From NCBI GenBank assembly GCA_016795375.1, contig JAEUHJ010000118.1:1-59641 (forward strand): 59,641 bases of DNA. The letters run 5' to 3'. Both the position numbers and the translations under genes were made by a program. This stretch comes from Verrucomicrobiaceae bacterium (GTDB lineage Bacteria; Verrucomicrobiota; Verrucomicrobiia; Verrucomicrobiales; Verrucomicrobiaceae). Positions 33,686-41,813 of the stretch are shown in pieces. Each line of letters begins with the position of its first letter. The first letter of the stretch is position 1. The notes under the pieces are model-generated. The model saw nothing but the letters and a program-made list of their open reading frames with translations. It made no database searches and had not been told where the DNA came from.

Positions 33686-34408
33686 TCAAGCCGTCGGGCA
33701 GCTCAGCCAGAAGGTCGTCGTGTTGTTCTCCGACGCCACACCGAGCTGGATGCTCATCTGATGGCTCAGCATCGCGGCGATCGTCAGCCCGAGGCCGAGG
33801 TGGTTGCTGTTCTTCGAGCCATGGAACGGACGGAAAACCTCCGGCATCTTCTCCGGGGAGATCTGGGAGCCGGTGTTGCTCACCAGGATGTCCACGCGGC
33901 GCTGCTCGGCAGGTGTGATCGCGCCCGGGCCGCAGATTTTCAGCGCGCAGCGCCCGCCGCCCTTCGCAGCGGCTTCCGCCGCGTTTTTCAGCAACTCGAC
34001 GAGGATGTCCTTGAACTTCGTCGGATCGACAAGGACCGGCGGCAGCCCGGCCTGCACATCCGCCTCGAGCTGCACACCTTCCTTTTGAAACGGTTCCATC
34101 ACGGCGCCCTCGATCACACCGAGGTATTCGTTCAGGTTCAGCGCCTGCGGACTCAGTTTCGCGCAGCCGCCCGCTGCACGGATGCGCTCGCTCAGGTTCG
34201 TCACCCCGACTGACGCCTCGCGGATGTGCTGCATGTTCTCGTTCACGCCGGAATCGAGATCCTCGGTCATCAGGATCAGGCTGCTGAAGCCCTGGATCAC
34301 CGCCAGCAGGTTGTTCAGCTTGTGCGTCAGCCCGCGCAGCAGTTCCTGGTGAAAGCCTTCGCTGTGTTCGTTGCCGAGATTGAGTGACGTGGGGAAATAG
34401 AACTGCAT
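33686..34408 (-). CDS. Histidine kinase core without sensor domain
   Basis: A 240-residue protein made almost only of a dimerisation helix pair and an ATPase domain. The H-box is GLTHKLNNLLAVIQGF (phospho-acceptor His, with Lys where Asp or Glu is common), the N-box is VELLKNAAEA, the G1 region is ILVSNTGSQIS, and the G2 region is HLGLGLTIA. There is no signal peptide, TM segment or PAS domain, and no response-regulator gene is next to it. It therefore must get its input from another protein or may act as a phosphatase or phosphotransfer partner. It is divergent from the AT-rich gene at 34548. Confidence 0.82.
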   Translation of the reverse strand: MQFYFPTSLNLGNEHSEGFHQELLRGLTHKLNNLLAVIQGFSSLILMTEDLDSGVNENMQHIREASVGVTNLSERIRAAGGCAKLSPQALNLNEYLGVIEGAVMEPFQKEGVQLEADVQAGLPPVLVDPTKFKDILVELLKNAAEAAAKGGGRCALKICGPGAITPAEQRRVDILVSNTGSQISPEKMPEVFRPFHGSKNSNHLGLGLTIAAMLSHQMSIQLGVASENNTTTFWLSCPTA

Positions 34409-34547
34409 GGCGTGGGCGGGGACAGGCCGGAGTAATGCAGTCTCGCGGCGGCGCTGGCAATCGCGATTTTGGCGGCTTTCAGCGGCAAAACGTGACGAAA
34501 AACTATTGAAAAAAGGTCCGCAATTTGATGAAATAGTTCTGATTCAC

Positions 34548-35135
34548 ATGAAAACTACACAAATACTTACGAATGGGATTGCTCACTTCTCCACAGTATT
34601 GCTGCTTTGCGCATCTGGTTTAAATGCACAGGATGAAACCATTCAGGATCAAACATATGAGGAATGGGTCCAACAGATAGTCGATGGAGATGTCAGTGCG
34701 CAGGCTGAGGAGTGGATCGAAGCATTAGATGCTCAAGACGATGAGGTTCCTGAGATGACATATGTTCCGCCTCCGGTGTATCCAGATATGGTCTATCATC
34801 CTCCAGCGGAACCTCCACAAACGATCAATTACTCGCAGAGGGCGAGGATTACATACGGCTACAGAACTGCTGATCTAGACTTGGATCCGTGGTCTGCAAC
34901 TTCGGGACAATGGGTGCCGAATGGAGATATCATTTTGGACCAAACTGCCTCGTGGGAGAATACCTCCTATGACACAATCCTTCCAGAAGGCTGGATGTGG
35001 TGGGGTGAGCTAAACATCATTGAGACAGGTGAAGGAGTTAACTATCAACAGCTCGATCCCGACACAGTGTTCTTATTTTACTACATGTATTATGATTGGG
35101 AACGAACAGCAGTCGATGGCAGCACTGTTTCATGA
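34548..35135 (+). CDS. Exported acidic ORFan protein in AT-rich DNA
   Basis: A 195-residue protein with a signal peptide (1-27, ending near LNAQD). The mature part is strongly acidic at first (DETIQDQTYEEWVQQIVDGD), then has a Pro/Tyr-rich piece (YVPPPVYPDMVYHPPAEPP) and a Trp/Tyr-rich C-terminus. No family is recognised. The DNA here is clearly AT-richer than the neighbours and uses codons such as ATA, AGA and GAT more, which suggests recent transfer. Its end overlaps the next gene by 20 bp, so the two form a unit. Confidence 0.6.
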   Translation: MKTTQILTNGIAHFSTVLLLCASGLNAQDETIQDQTYEEWVQQIVDGDVSAQAEEWIEALDAQDDEVPEMTYVPPPVYPDMVYHPPAEPPQTINYSQRARITYGYRTADLDLDPWSATSGQWVPNGDIILDQTASWENTSYDTILPEGWMWWGELNIIETGEGVNYQQLDPDTVFLFYYMYYDWERTAVDGSTVS

Positions 35136-35763
35136 CTTGCGCTACATCTTAGCAGCAGTTTTGCTGATTCTGATTGGTGGTTTCGAAGACAATTGTCAGG
35201 GGCAGCAGGTTGCTCCAGAATCTAATCTGGCATCTGTTTTAGAACGACTTCGTGAGAAGCAGCAGATGTTTTACTCTAATTGGCTGAACAAGGAAGGAAG
35301 TGATTTGCATCGCATGTTGCCAGAAAAAATCAAAAGCAGGTACTCCATCGAAGACCTTGGCACATGGCAGAAATCAAAGTTGCTAATGTTAACAGGCGGA
35401 GGAGACAAGCTGTCATTGATCAGGGTCGATTTCGTTCGACGTGAGAAGTTGGATGCAAGCCCATTCCCGGGCGTGATTACGGCAGAAATAGTAACAGCCG
35501 ATCTTTTTTTTGAAGTGATGGCTCCCAATGGATTTAATTCGAGAAAAAAACTACGCTTCGTTGACTGCTGGTCATTGACCAAGGTTGGGGAAATTGAATG
35601 GATGGCGGGGCCTATGTTTCATGTGGAAACTTTGCCGCCCACCGTTCGTACGGAAGCGAAAACAATTATCACCAAGCTGCACGCCGCGTTTATTGTGACC
35701 GTAGCAGGCAGAAAACAAGTTTTGGGACAAAAAGAAATAAAACAGCTTGTCCCGGGCAATTGA
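35116..35763 (+). CDS. Exported ORFan protein, partner of the preceding gene
   Basis: A 215-residue protein with a hydrophobic N-terminus (DLRYILAAVLLILIGGF, about residues 7-23) that is a signal peptide or membrane anchor. The rest is an alpha/beta domain of unknown type, with a charged SVLERLREKQQMFYSNWLNKE helix and a later strand region ending in VAGRKQVLGQKEIKQL. Its start overlaps the preceding gene by 20 bp in another frame. The DNA is AT-rich like that gene. It ends 19 bp before the ABC ATPase start. Confidence 0.6.
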   Translation: MAALFHDLRYILAAVLLILIGGFEDNCQGQQVAPESNLASVLERLREKQQMFYSNWLNKEGSDLHRMLPEKIKSRYSIEDLGTWQKSKLLMLTGGGDKLSLIRVDFVRREKLDASPFPGVITAEIVTADLFFEVMAPNGFNSRKKLRFVDCWSLTKVGEIEWMAGPMFHVETLPPTVRTEAKTIITKLHAAFIVTVAGRKQVLGQKEIKQLVPGN

Positions 35764-35782
35764 AAATGGATATGCCGATTCA

Positions 35783-36676
35783 ATGGCCCTCCTCGACGTC
35801 CGTCATCTCACCAAGCGCTGGCCCACGGGCCGCCTCGCGCTCGACGATGTGAGCTTCGAGGTCAAGGAGGGTGAGATTCTCGGCCTGCTCGGCCACAACG
35901 GCGCGGGCAAAAGCACCATCATGGGCATCACGCTCGGTATGGTGCGGCCGGATCAGGGCGAGGTGCGCATCGGCGGCCGCAGTGTGCAAAAAGAGCGTGA
36001 CCGTGCGCTCCGGCAGATCGGCGCGATTTACGAGGCCGCCGTGTTTTACGACTACCTCAGCGGCTGGCAGAATCTGCGCGTGTTCTGCTCCCTCTCCGGC
36101 TGGTGGGATGAGGCGGAGGTGAAACGCGTCGTGCAGATAGTGAACCTCAACCGCGCCATCCATCACAAAGCATCCACCTACAGCCACGGTATGCGCCAGC
36201 GCCTCGCCCTCGCGCAGGCCATGCTGCCGGAGCCGAAAATCCTCCTGCTCGACGAGCCGACCGACGGCCTCGATCCCGAGGGCATCCGCGAATTTCGCGA
36301 ACTCATCCTGCACCTGCGCAAGCACCACGGCATGACCATCATGCTTAACTCCCACCTCCTCGCCGAAGTCGAGCAGATGTGCGACCGCTGCGTCATCATC
36401 AAGGACGGCAAAAAGGTTTTTGAAGGCCCCGTGCCATCGCAGGAAAAGACGCGCCGCATGTTCCAGCTCGAAACCGGCGACATCGGCCTCGCGCGCGAGA
36501 TTCTCGATCGTGCCGGCGCCACGATGGACAAGCACGGCATCGTCGAGGTGCCGCTGAGCATGGAGCCGCACGAGCTCGTCGCCGCGCTCGTCCGCGGCAA
36601 TGTGCAGGTCGGCGCATGGCAGCCGCACCGCCGCACGTTGGAACAACTCTACATGGGCCTCTCCTCAAAATCATGA
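35783..36676 (+). CDS. ABC transporter ATP-binding protein
   Basis: A 297-residue ABC ATPase. Walker A is GHNGAGKST (about 40-48), the signature is a variant YSHGMRQRL, Walker B is ILLLDEPTDGLDP, and the switch His is in LNSHLLAE. The overall type is that of CcmA/NatA-like exporters whose partner is a separate six-helix permease. A C-terminal domain of about 80 residues is present. The stop overlaps the permease start as ATGA. The preceding gene ends 19 bp upstream, but its base composition differs, so the two may have been joined by insertion. Confidence 0.92.
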   Translation: MALLDVRHLTKRWPTGRLALDDVSFEVKEGEILGLLGHNGAGKSTIMGITLGMVRPDQGEVRIGGRSVQKERDRALRQIGAIYEAAVFYDYLSGWQNLRVFCSLSGWWDEAEVKRVVQIVNLNRAIHHKASTYSHGMRQRLALAQAMLPEPKILLLDEPTDGLDPEGIREFRELILHLRKHHGMTIMLNSHLLAEVEQMCDRCVIIKDGKKVFEGPVPSQEKTRRMFQLETGDIGLAREILDRAGATMDKHGIVEVPLSMEPHELVAALVRGNVQVGAWQPHRRTLEQLYMGLSSKS

Positions 36677-37515
36677 CGCTCTTCCTCCAGCAGTGGCATG
36701 GCGAGCTCTTGAAGCTCTTCGGTCGCAAGCGCACCTACATCGGCTTCGGCGCGTTCGTGGTGCTGCAGATCCTCGTCTTCCTGCTGGTCAAAAAATTCGG
36801 CCTGCCCACGCAGCGCATCATCGCCGGCGCCGGTGAGAACGTGGACTATTATCTGTCAGCACTCACTGTGGCCAGCTTTGTCATGGGGGTGTCCGTGTTC
36901 CTGCTCGGCGCGTTGTTCCTCAGCCTTGTCGCCGGAGACATCGTCGCGAAGGAGGGGGAGGACGGCCACATGCGGCTCCTGCTCGCACGTCCTGTCAGCC
37001 GCTTCCGCCTGCTGTTGTTGAAATACCTCACCTGCACCGGCTACGCTGTGTTCCTGATCCAGTTCCTCGCCTGGACGGCCTTTCTGCTCGGAATCATGCT
37101 GCGTGGCTGGGGCGGCGGTTATTTCGCGCTCGTGCCGGAGGTCTCTGTCGTCGCCTTTTACGATTGGGGGCCGGGCTTGCTGCGCTACGCTCTCAGCTCG
37201 GTGTTCCTCGGCATCAGCATGACCACGATCAGCAGCATCGCGTTTTTCCTCTCCTGCTTCCGCATCAAGCCGGCGGCGGCCACCATCGGCGCTCTCTCCT
37301 ACATCCTCGTGGACTTCATCATCCGCACCGGCGGCTTTATGGATAGTCACCAGCATTTGCTCATCACCAAGCACATGGCCGTCTGGGGCCGCGTTCTGGC
37401 CGAAACCATCGACTGGCCGCTCATCTGGCGCGGCTATGCCGTCATCCTTGCCGTGAACCTCACCCTCTTCACCCTCGGCTACGCCGTGTTCGAATCCCGT
37501 GACCTTAAATCATGA
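36673..37515 (+). CDS. ABC transporter permease (ABC-2 type)
   Basis: A 280-residue membrane protein with about six TM helices: one at about 20-37, then clusters at 58-85, 105-130, 150-190, 200-215 and 248-270. GDIVAKEGEDGHMRLLLARPVSRFRLLLLKYL is the ABC-2 family signature region (E-x-x-x-G-x-x-x-x-L-L-x-x-P-x-x-R). It is coupled to the ATPase by ATGA and to panC by another ATGA. The substrate is unknown; the export of a small molecule or a part in natural-product resistance is typical of the family. Confidence 0.88.
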   Translation: MTLFLQQWHGELLKLFGRKRTYIGFGAFVVLQILVFLLVKKFGLPTQRIIAGAGENVDYYLSALTVASFVMGVSVFLLGALFLSLVAGDIVAKEGEDGHMRLLLARPVSRFRLLLLKYLTCTGYAVFLIQFLAWTAFLLGIMLRGWGGGYFALVPEVSVVAFYDWGPGLLRYALSSVFLGISMTTISSIAFFLSCFRIKPAAATIGALSYILVDFIIRTGGFMDSHQHLLITKHMAVWGRVLAETIDWPLIWRGYAVILAVNLTLFTLGYAVFESRDLKS

Positions 37516-38363
37516 ACGTCATCAACAACATCCGCCAAGTCCGCTCCTGGCACACCGTCAACCGCGGCGCACGCTGCGTGTTCGTGCCCACTATGGGCGC
37601 TTTGCATGAGGGGCATGCCGCTCTCATCCGCGCCGCACGTGAGATCGCTGGATCAAATGGCAACGTCGTCGTCAGCATCTTCGTCAATCCGCTCCAGTTC
37701 GGCCCTGGCGAGGATCTGGAAAAATACCCGCGCTCGCTCGTCGAGGATCTCTCCCTCTGCCGTGACAACGGCACGGACATGATTTTCGCCCCGAAGGCCG
37801 AGGAGCTTTATCCCGCCGACCGCAGCATCGTGATGCGTGAGTCCAGCCTCTCACAGATGCTCTGCGGCGCCAGCCGCCCCGGCCACTTCGACGGCGTCTG
37901 CACCGTCGTCGCGAAGCTTTTCAACCTCGTCCAGTGCGACGACGCCGTGTTTGGCAAAAAAGACTTCCAGCAGCTCGCCATCATCCGCCGCCTTGTGCGT
38001 GACCTTGACTTCAACGTCGTCCTCCACGCCATCGACACCGTGCGCGAGCCCGACGGCCTCGCCATGAGCAGCCGCAACCGCTACCTCACGCCTGAAGAAC
38101 GCGCCCAGGCACCCGCGCTTCACGCCGCGCTCAAGCTCGCCCGCGACACCTGGAAAAACGACGGCGAGCGTGATCCCGCCGCACTCGTCAACCTCATCAA
38201 AAAACACCTTCAGCAGCACGCCCCGCTCGGTCGCGTTGACTATGTCTCCGCAGTTGATGCCGTCACCCTCCAGCCTGTCTCCGCCACCACCGAGCTTGTC
38301 GTCGTCGCCGCCGCTGTCTTCTTCGGCGGCGCGCGCCTCATCGACAACATCGAGCTGAAATGA
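37512..38363 (+). CDS. panC: Pantothenate synthetase
   Basis: A 283-residue PanC, which joins pantoate and beta-alanine with ATP to make pantothenate. FVPTMGALHEGHAALIRAAR holds the nucleotide-binding HxGH-type motif, VSIFVNPLQFGPGEDLEKYPR binds pantoate, FGKKDFQQLAIIRRLVRDL is the central signature, and AMSSRNRYLTPEER is the KMSKS-like loop. The start overlaps the permease stop as ATGA, so panC is translated after an ABC transporter, an unusual partner. The stop TGA is followed after one base by a GTAG-headed REP element. Confidence 0.94.
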   Translation: MNVINNIRQVRSWHTVNRGARCVFVPTMGALHEGHAALIRAAREIAGSNGNVVVSIFVNPLQFGPGEDLEKYPRSLVEDLSLCRDNGTDMIFAPKAEELYPADRSIVMRESSLSQMLCGASRPGHFDGVCTVVAKLFNLVQCDDAVFGKKDFQQLAIIRRLVRDLDFNVVLHAIDTVREPDGLAMSSRNRYLTPEERAQAPALHAALKLARDTWKNDGERDPAALVNLIKKHLQQHAPLGRVDYVSAVDAVTLQPVSATTELVVVAAAVFFGGARLIDNIELK

Positions 38364-38364
38364 A

Positions 38365-38388
38365 GTAGGACGGACATTCTTGTCCGTC
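38365..38388 (+). repeat. REP-like hairpin headed by GTAG, after panC
   Basis: GTAG followed by an 8-bp perfect stem (GACGGACA/TGTCCGTC) with TTCT loop. It begins one base after the panC stop. A head tetranucleotide GTAG plus hairpin is the known architecture of REP elements mobilised by RAYT (IS200-like) transposases. Confidence 0.75.
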
Positions 38389-38414
38389 GGTTCAGTGGTC
38401 CCGCAAACTACCCC

Positions 38415-38747
38415 ATGTCCGAACTTCCCGCCATTTCCGACACCGTCGAAGGCTACGACGCCGAGATCATCCGCCGCGTCTGGGCGCTGGCGCAGGTCAT
38501 TCCTGGCAATGACCCCGAAGTCTGGCGCAAGGACGAGTTCGGCGCGTGGATCCACCGCGCCGACTACCGCAACCGCCATTCCGACTTCGGCTGGGAGATC
38601 GCCGACTACGGCTTCAGCCGCCGTGGCGCCGGCCTCGCCTCGTTGCGCCCCATGCAGTGGCAGAATCATCTCGATTTCATGATCGCCGCGCGCAACCAGG
38701 CCGTCGTCACCGCCGACGGCCTGCGCAACTCACGGCGCCTCTTGTAG
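38415..38747 (+). CDS. Conserved-looking hypothetical protein
   Basis: A 110-residue soluble protein rich in Arg, Trp and His. WRKDEFGAWIHRADYRNRHSDFGWEIADYG and RPMQWQNHLDFMIAARN contain many His, Asp, Asn and Trp residues, an arrangement reminiscent of small HNH-like proteins, but no consensus can be claimed. It follows panC by 51 bp. Its stop codon TAG (38745-38747) lies inside the GTAG head of a REP-like hairpin, so the C-terminus was probably fixed by that element. Confidence 0.65.
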   Translation: MSELPAISDTVEGYDAEIIRRVWALAQVIPGNDPEVWRKDEFGAWIHRADYRNRHSDFGWEIADYGFSRRGAGLASLRPMQWQNHLDFMIAARNQAVVTADGLRNSRRLL

Positions 38748-38768
38748 AACGAGTTTCCCAACTCGTTC
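38744..38768 (+). repeat. REP-like hairpin that provides a stop codon
   Basis: GTAG (38744-38747) followed by a 9-bp perfect stem, starting at the G of GTAG, GAACGAGTT/AACTCGTTC, with TCCC loop. TAG of the head is the stop codon of the gene at 38415. The stem is the same as in the element at 54067-54091. Confidence 0.8.
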
Positions 38769-38807
38769 AGGCAAGGTCGGCCCGCCGCCGTTCGTTCCCA
38801 CGCCCGC

Positions 38808-41804
38808 ATGTCACGCGTCGTGTCCATTCTACTTCTCGCCGCCACGGCCGCCCATGCTGCGGACTTCGCCAAAGAAGTCTTCCCCGTCCTCCAGCGCGCC
38901 TGCTTCGAGTGCCACGGCCCCGAAAAACAAAAAGGCGATCTCCGCCTCGACGCCGCGTCGAAAAAACACGCCGAAATCGGCGCCGACCTGCTCCGCCGTG
39001 TCGCCTTGCCGAAGGAAGGCAAGGACGCCATGCCGCGCCGCGGCCCACGCCTCACCACCGCCGAGATCCGTCATCTCCGCGACTGGATCAACACTGGCGC
39101 ACAATGGCCCGACAAACTCGAACCCCTCAAACACTGGTCCTACATTCCACCGCAACGTCCGCCGCCTCCAGCCATTCAAAACAAAGCATGGCCGAAAAAT
39201 GAGATCGACCGCTTCATCCTCGCCAAACTGGAGGAGAACAAACTCGCGCCTTCACCCGAGGCATCCGCTGAAACTCTCATCCGCCGTCTCTCCCTCGATC
39301 TCACCGGCCTTCCGCCAACTCCGGGGGAGGTGGAGCAATTCGTCAACGAATGCCGTTCCGGTTCGTCATTCGTCATTCAGAATTCGTCATTGGAAAAGCT
39401 CGTTGACCGTCTTTTGTCCTCAAGGGACTACGGCGTCCACTGGGCGCGTCCATGGCTCGATCTCGCACGCTACGCCGACTCCCACGGCTTCCAGCGTGAT
39501 GATTTGCGCGACATCTGGGCCTGGCGCGACTGGGTCGTCGATGCGCTCAACGCGAACATGCCCTTCGACCGCTTCACACTCGAACAACTCGCCGGCGATC
39601 TTCTCCCGAACGCCACGCCCTCGCAGATCATCGCCACCGGCTTCCATCGTTGCACACCTACGAACGTCGAGGCCGGCACCGAACCCGAGGAAAGCCGCAT
39701 CAATCAAGTCATCGACCGCGTCAACACCACCGGCGCCGTCTGGCTCGGCTCCACGCTCGAATGCGCCCAGTGCCACAATCACAAATACGACCCCTTCACC
39801 CAGCGCGACTACTACTCGCTCCTCGCCTTCTACAACAACACCGAGAAGGAAGCCGAGCGCGCCAATCCTAAAGTGCCAGGCTCCATCCGTTTCAACGGCA
39901 CGCCGTTTCAAATCAAAGACAGCGCCCGTGAGGCACGACGGCAGCAGCTCACCACGCAAATGACGGCGCTCGACGCAAAGATCGTCGCGCGGCGACGGCA
40001 GCTCACCGGCGGCACGCGCAACCAAAGCCCGGCCGCCAGACCCGTCCAGGCGCTCAAGCCAGCTTCCTTCATCACCGAAAGCGACGCCGAGTCCGAGCTG
40101 CAATCCGACGGCGGCATCCTCCTCACCGGCCCCGTGCCTGAAACCGACACCTACACCTTTGAAGCCAGCCTCGACGCGGGTGAATTAAGCGGCCTCCTGC
40201 TCGAAGCCCTCACCCATCCCTCTATTCCAGGAGATGGACCCGGCCGAGGCGGCGCGAACCGTCCGAACTTCGTCCTCCACACCTTCGACTGCACGCTCAC
40301 CACGCCCGACGGCAAAACACAGCCGCTGCGCTTCAAGAACGCCTTCGCCGACTACTCGCAGAAAGGCTACGCCGTCACCCATCTCATCGAAAAACCCGGG
40401 GGGAAAGCCTGGGCCATCGGCCAGCGTTTCGGCGAGCCGCACTGGGCCGCATTCGAGCTCGGACAACCCGTGCATATCGCCGCCGGAACCAAACTCAGCG
40501 TTCGCATGGAGCAGAACTACGGCAAAGGACTCGTCATGGGCTGTCTGCGTATCTCCAGCATCACCGGTGACGTCACCGCCTGCCTGCCTGAAACCGATGG
40601 CGGCGCCGCCAGGCCCAAGGACGCGCAGCTCGTGCAACTGGAGAAACAAAAGACCGCATTGCAGAAACAGCTCAGCGAGCTGACGAATCCCACCAGCGAG
40701 GTCATGCGCGAGCTGCCGCGGCCACGCATGAGCACGATCTTCAAGCGCGGCGTTTACACCGACCCTGCGGAAAAAGTCACGCCCGCCTTCCCCGCCGTTT
40801 TCACGTCAGAGCCCGGCGGCCCGCCCAACCGCATCACACTCGCGAAATGGCTCGTCAGCCGCGGCAATCCACTCGTCGCCCGCGTCACCGTGAACCGCTG
40901 GTGGGCGGAAATCTTCGGCCAGGGCATCGTCTCCACCCTGGAGGACTTCGGCATCAAAGGCGCGCCGCCTTCACACCCTGAACTGCTCGACTGGCTGGCT
41001 GTCGAGTTCATCGACAGCGGCTGGGACATGAAGCACATGCTCAAGAAGATCGTCATGAGCGCGGCCTACCGGCAAAGTGCGGAATTCGGATCTCGGAATT
41101 CAAAATCAGCCATTCCGCAATCCGCATTCCACATATCGCATTCCATTGATCCCGCCAACACGCTGCTCTGGCACGGCCCGCGCTTCCGTCTCGACGCCGA
41201 GTCGATCCGCGACAACGCCCTCGCCATCGCCGGCCTCATCAACCTCAAACAAGGCGGCGCTCCCATCCGCCCGCCGCAGCCGGACGACCTCTGGCAGAAA
41301 GTCGGCGGCCAGAAGTACAACTACGTCGTGAGCCCTGGTGATGAAAAATACCGCCGCGGCCTCTACGTCGTGCTCAAACGCGGCTCGCCCTACCCCAGCT
41401 TCATAAACTTTGATGCCAGCGCCCGCATGGCCTGCGTCGTGCGCCGTTCCCGCAGCAACACACCGCTCCAGGCGCTCACACTGCTCAATGATCCCGTCTA
41501 TGTCGAGGCCGCCAAGGCGTTTGCGCGCCGCATCGTCGCCGAAGCTCCCAGCAGCGATCTCGATTCACGCCTTCAGCACGCCTTCCGCCTCGCTTTGGCC
41601 CGCAAACCGCAACCGCAGGAAATCACCGTGCTCAAGTCACTCTGGGAAACGCAGTTTGAATCCGCCAAGGCCGATCCCAAGACCGCCGGAGAACTCGCTG
41701 CGGGCTTTGCGCTGACCAAAAACCTCCCGCCCGCCGAATTCGCCGCCTGGTATGCCGTGGCCAGCGCCATTCTCAATCTGGACGAGTGCATCACAAAAGG
41801 TTGA
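38808..41804 (+). CDS. PSCyt1-DUF1549-DUF1553 exported protein
   Basis: A 998-residue exported protein of the planctomycete-cytochrome group. After the signal peptide (1-18), CFECH near residue 32 is a haem-c site in a PSCyt1 domain ending in PRLTTAEIRHLRDWINTGA. DUF1549 follows from about 120 (NEIDRFILAKLEENKLAPSPEA ... RRLSLDLTGLPPTP), with a second CxxCH, ECAQCHNHKYDPFTQ, near 323. A carbohydrate-binding-like beta domain lies at about 425-605 and DUF1553 runs from about 670 to the end. Two stretches (SSFVIQNSSL near 186-195 and AEFGSRNSKSAIPQSAFHISHS near 759-780) are encoded by repeats and break the family pattern. The usual DUF1501 partner is not adjacent. Confidence 0.88.
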   Translation: MSRVVSILLLAATAAHAADFAKEVFPVLQRACFECHGPEKQKGDLRLDAASKKHAEIGADLLRRVALPKEGKDAMPRRGPRLTTAEIRHLRDWINTGAQWPDKLEPLKHWSYIPPQRPPPPAIQNKAWPKNEIDRFILAKLEENKLAPSPEASAETLIRRLSLDLTGLPPTPGEVEQFVNECRSGSSFVIQNSSLEKLVDRLLSSRDYGVHWARPWLDLARYADSHGFQRDDLRDIWAWRDWVVDALNANMPFDRFTLEQLAGDLLPNATPSQIIATGFHRCTPTNVEAGTEPEESRINQVIDRVNTTGAVWLGSTLECAQCHNHKYDPFTQRDYYSLLAFYNNTEKEAERANPKVPGSIRFNGTPFQIKDSAREARRQQLTTQMTALDAKIVARRRQLTGGTRNQSPAARPVQALKPASFITESDAESELQSDGGILLTGPVPETDTYTFEASLDAGELSGLLLEALTHPSIPGDGPGRGGANRPNFVLHTFDCTLTTPDGKTQPLRFKNAFADYSQKGYAVTHLIEKPGGKAWAIGQRFGEPHWAAFELGQPVHIAAGTKLSVRMEQNYGKGLVMGCLRISSITGDVTACLPETDGGAARPKDAQLVQLEKQKTALQKQLSELTNPTSEVMRELPRPRMSTIFKRGVYTDPAEKVTPAFPAVFTSEPGGPPNRITLAKWLVSRGNPLVARVTVNRWWAEIFGQGIVSTLEDFGIKGAPPSHPELLDWLAVEFIDSGWDMKHMLKKIVMSAAYRQSAEFGSRNSKSAIPQSAFHISHSIDPANTLLWHGPRFRLDAESIRDNALAIAGLINLKQGGAPIRPPQPDDLWQKVGGQKYNYVVSPGDEKYRRGLYVVLKRGSPYPSFINFDASARMACVVRRSRSNTPLQALTLLNDPVYVEAAKAFARRIVAEAPSSDLDSRLQHAFRLALARKPQPQEITVLKSLWETQFESAKADPKTAGELAAGFALTKNLPPAEFAAWYAVASAILNLDECITKG
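39362..39389 (+). repeat. Four tandem heptanucleotides within a coding region
   Basis: TTCGTCA, TTCGTCA, TTCAGAA and TTCGTCA follow in line (28 bp) and encode the odd stretch SSFVIQNSS. The tract is AT-rich relative to its surroundings and keeps the frame. Confidence 0.7.
41111..41145 (+). repeat. Five tandem heptanucleotides within a coding region
   Basis: CATTCCG, CAATCCG, CATTCCA, CATATCG and CATTCCA follow in line (35 bp), preceded by an imperfect inverted repeat of GAATTC-type sequence at 41082-41101. They encode an AT-rich insert in DUF1553 between AYRQS and DPAN, a place where family members are usually compact. Confidence 0.7.
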
Positions 41805-41813
41805 GGCTTTTGT

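Noticed and set aside
37490..37510. tRNA-like TTCGAATCC string
   Set aside because: It is inside the permease coding region and no cloverleaf can be formed around it.
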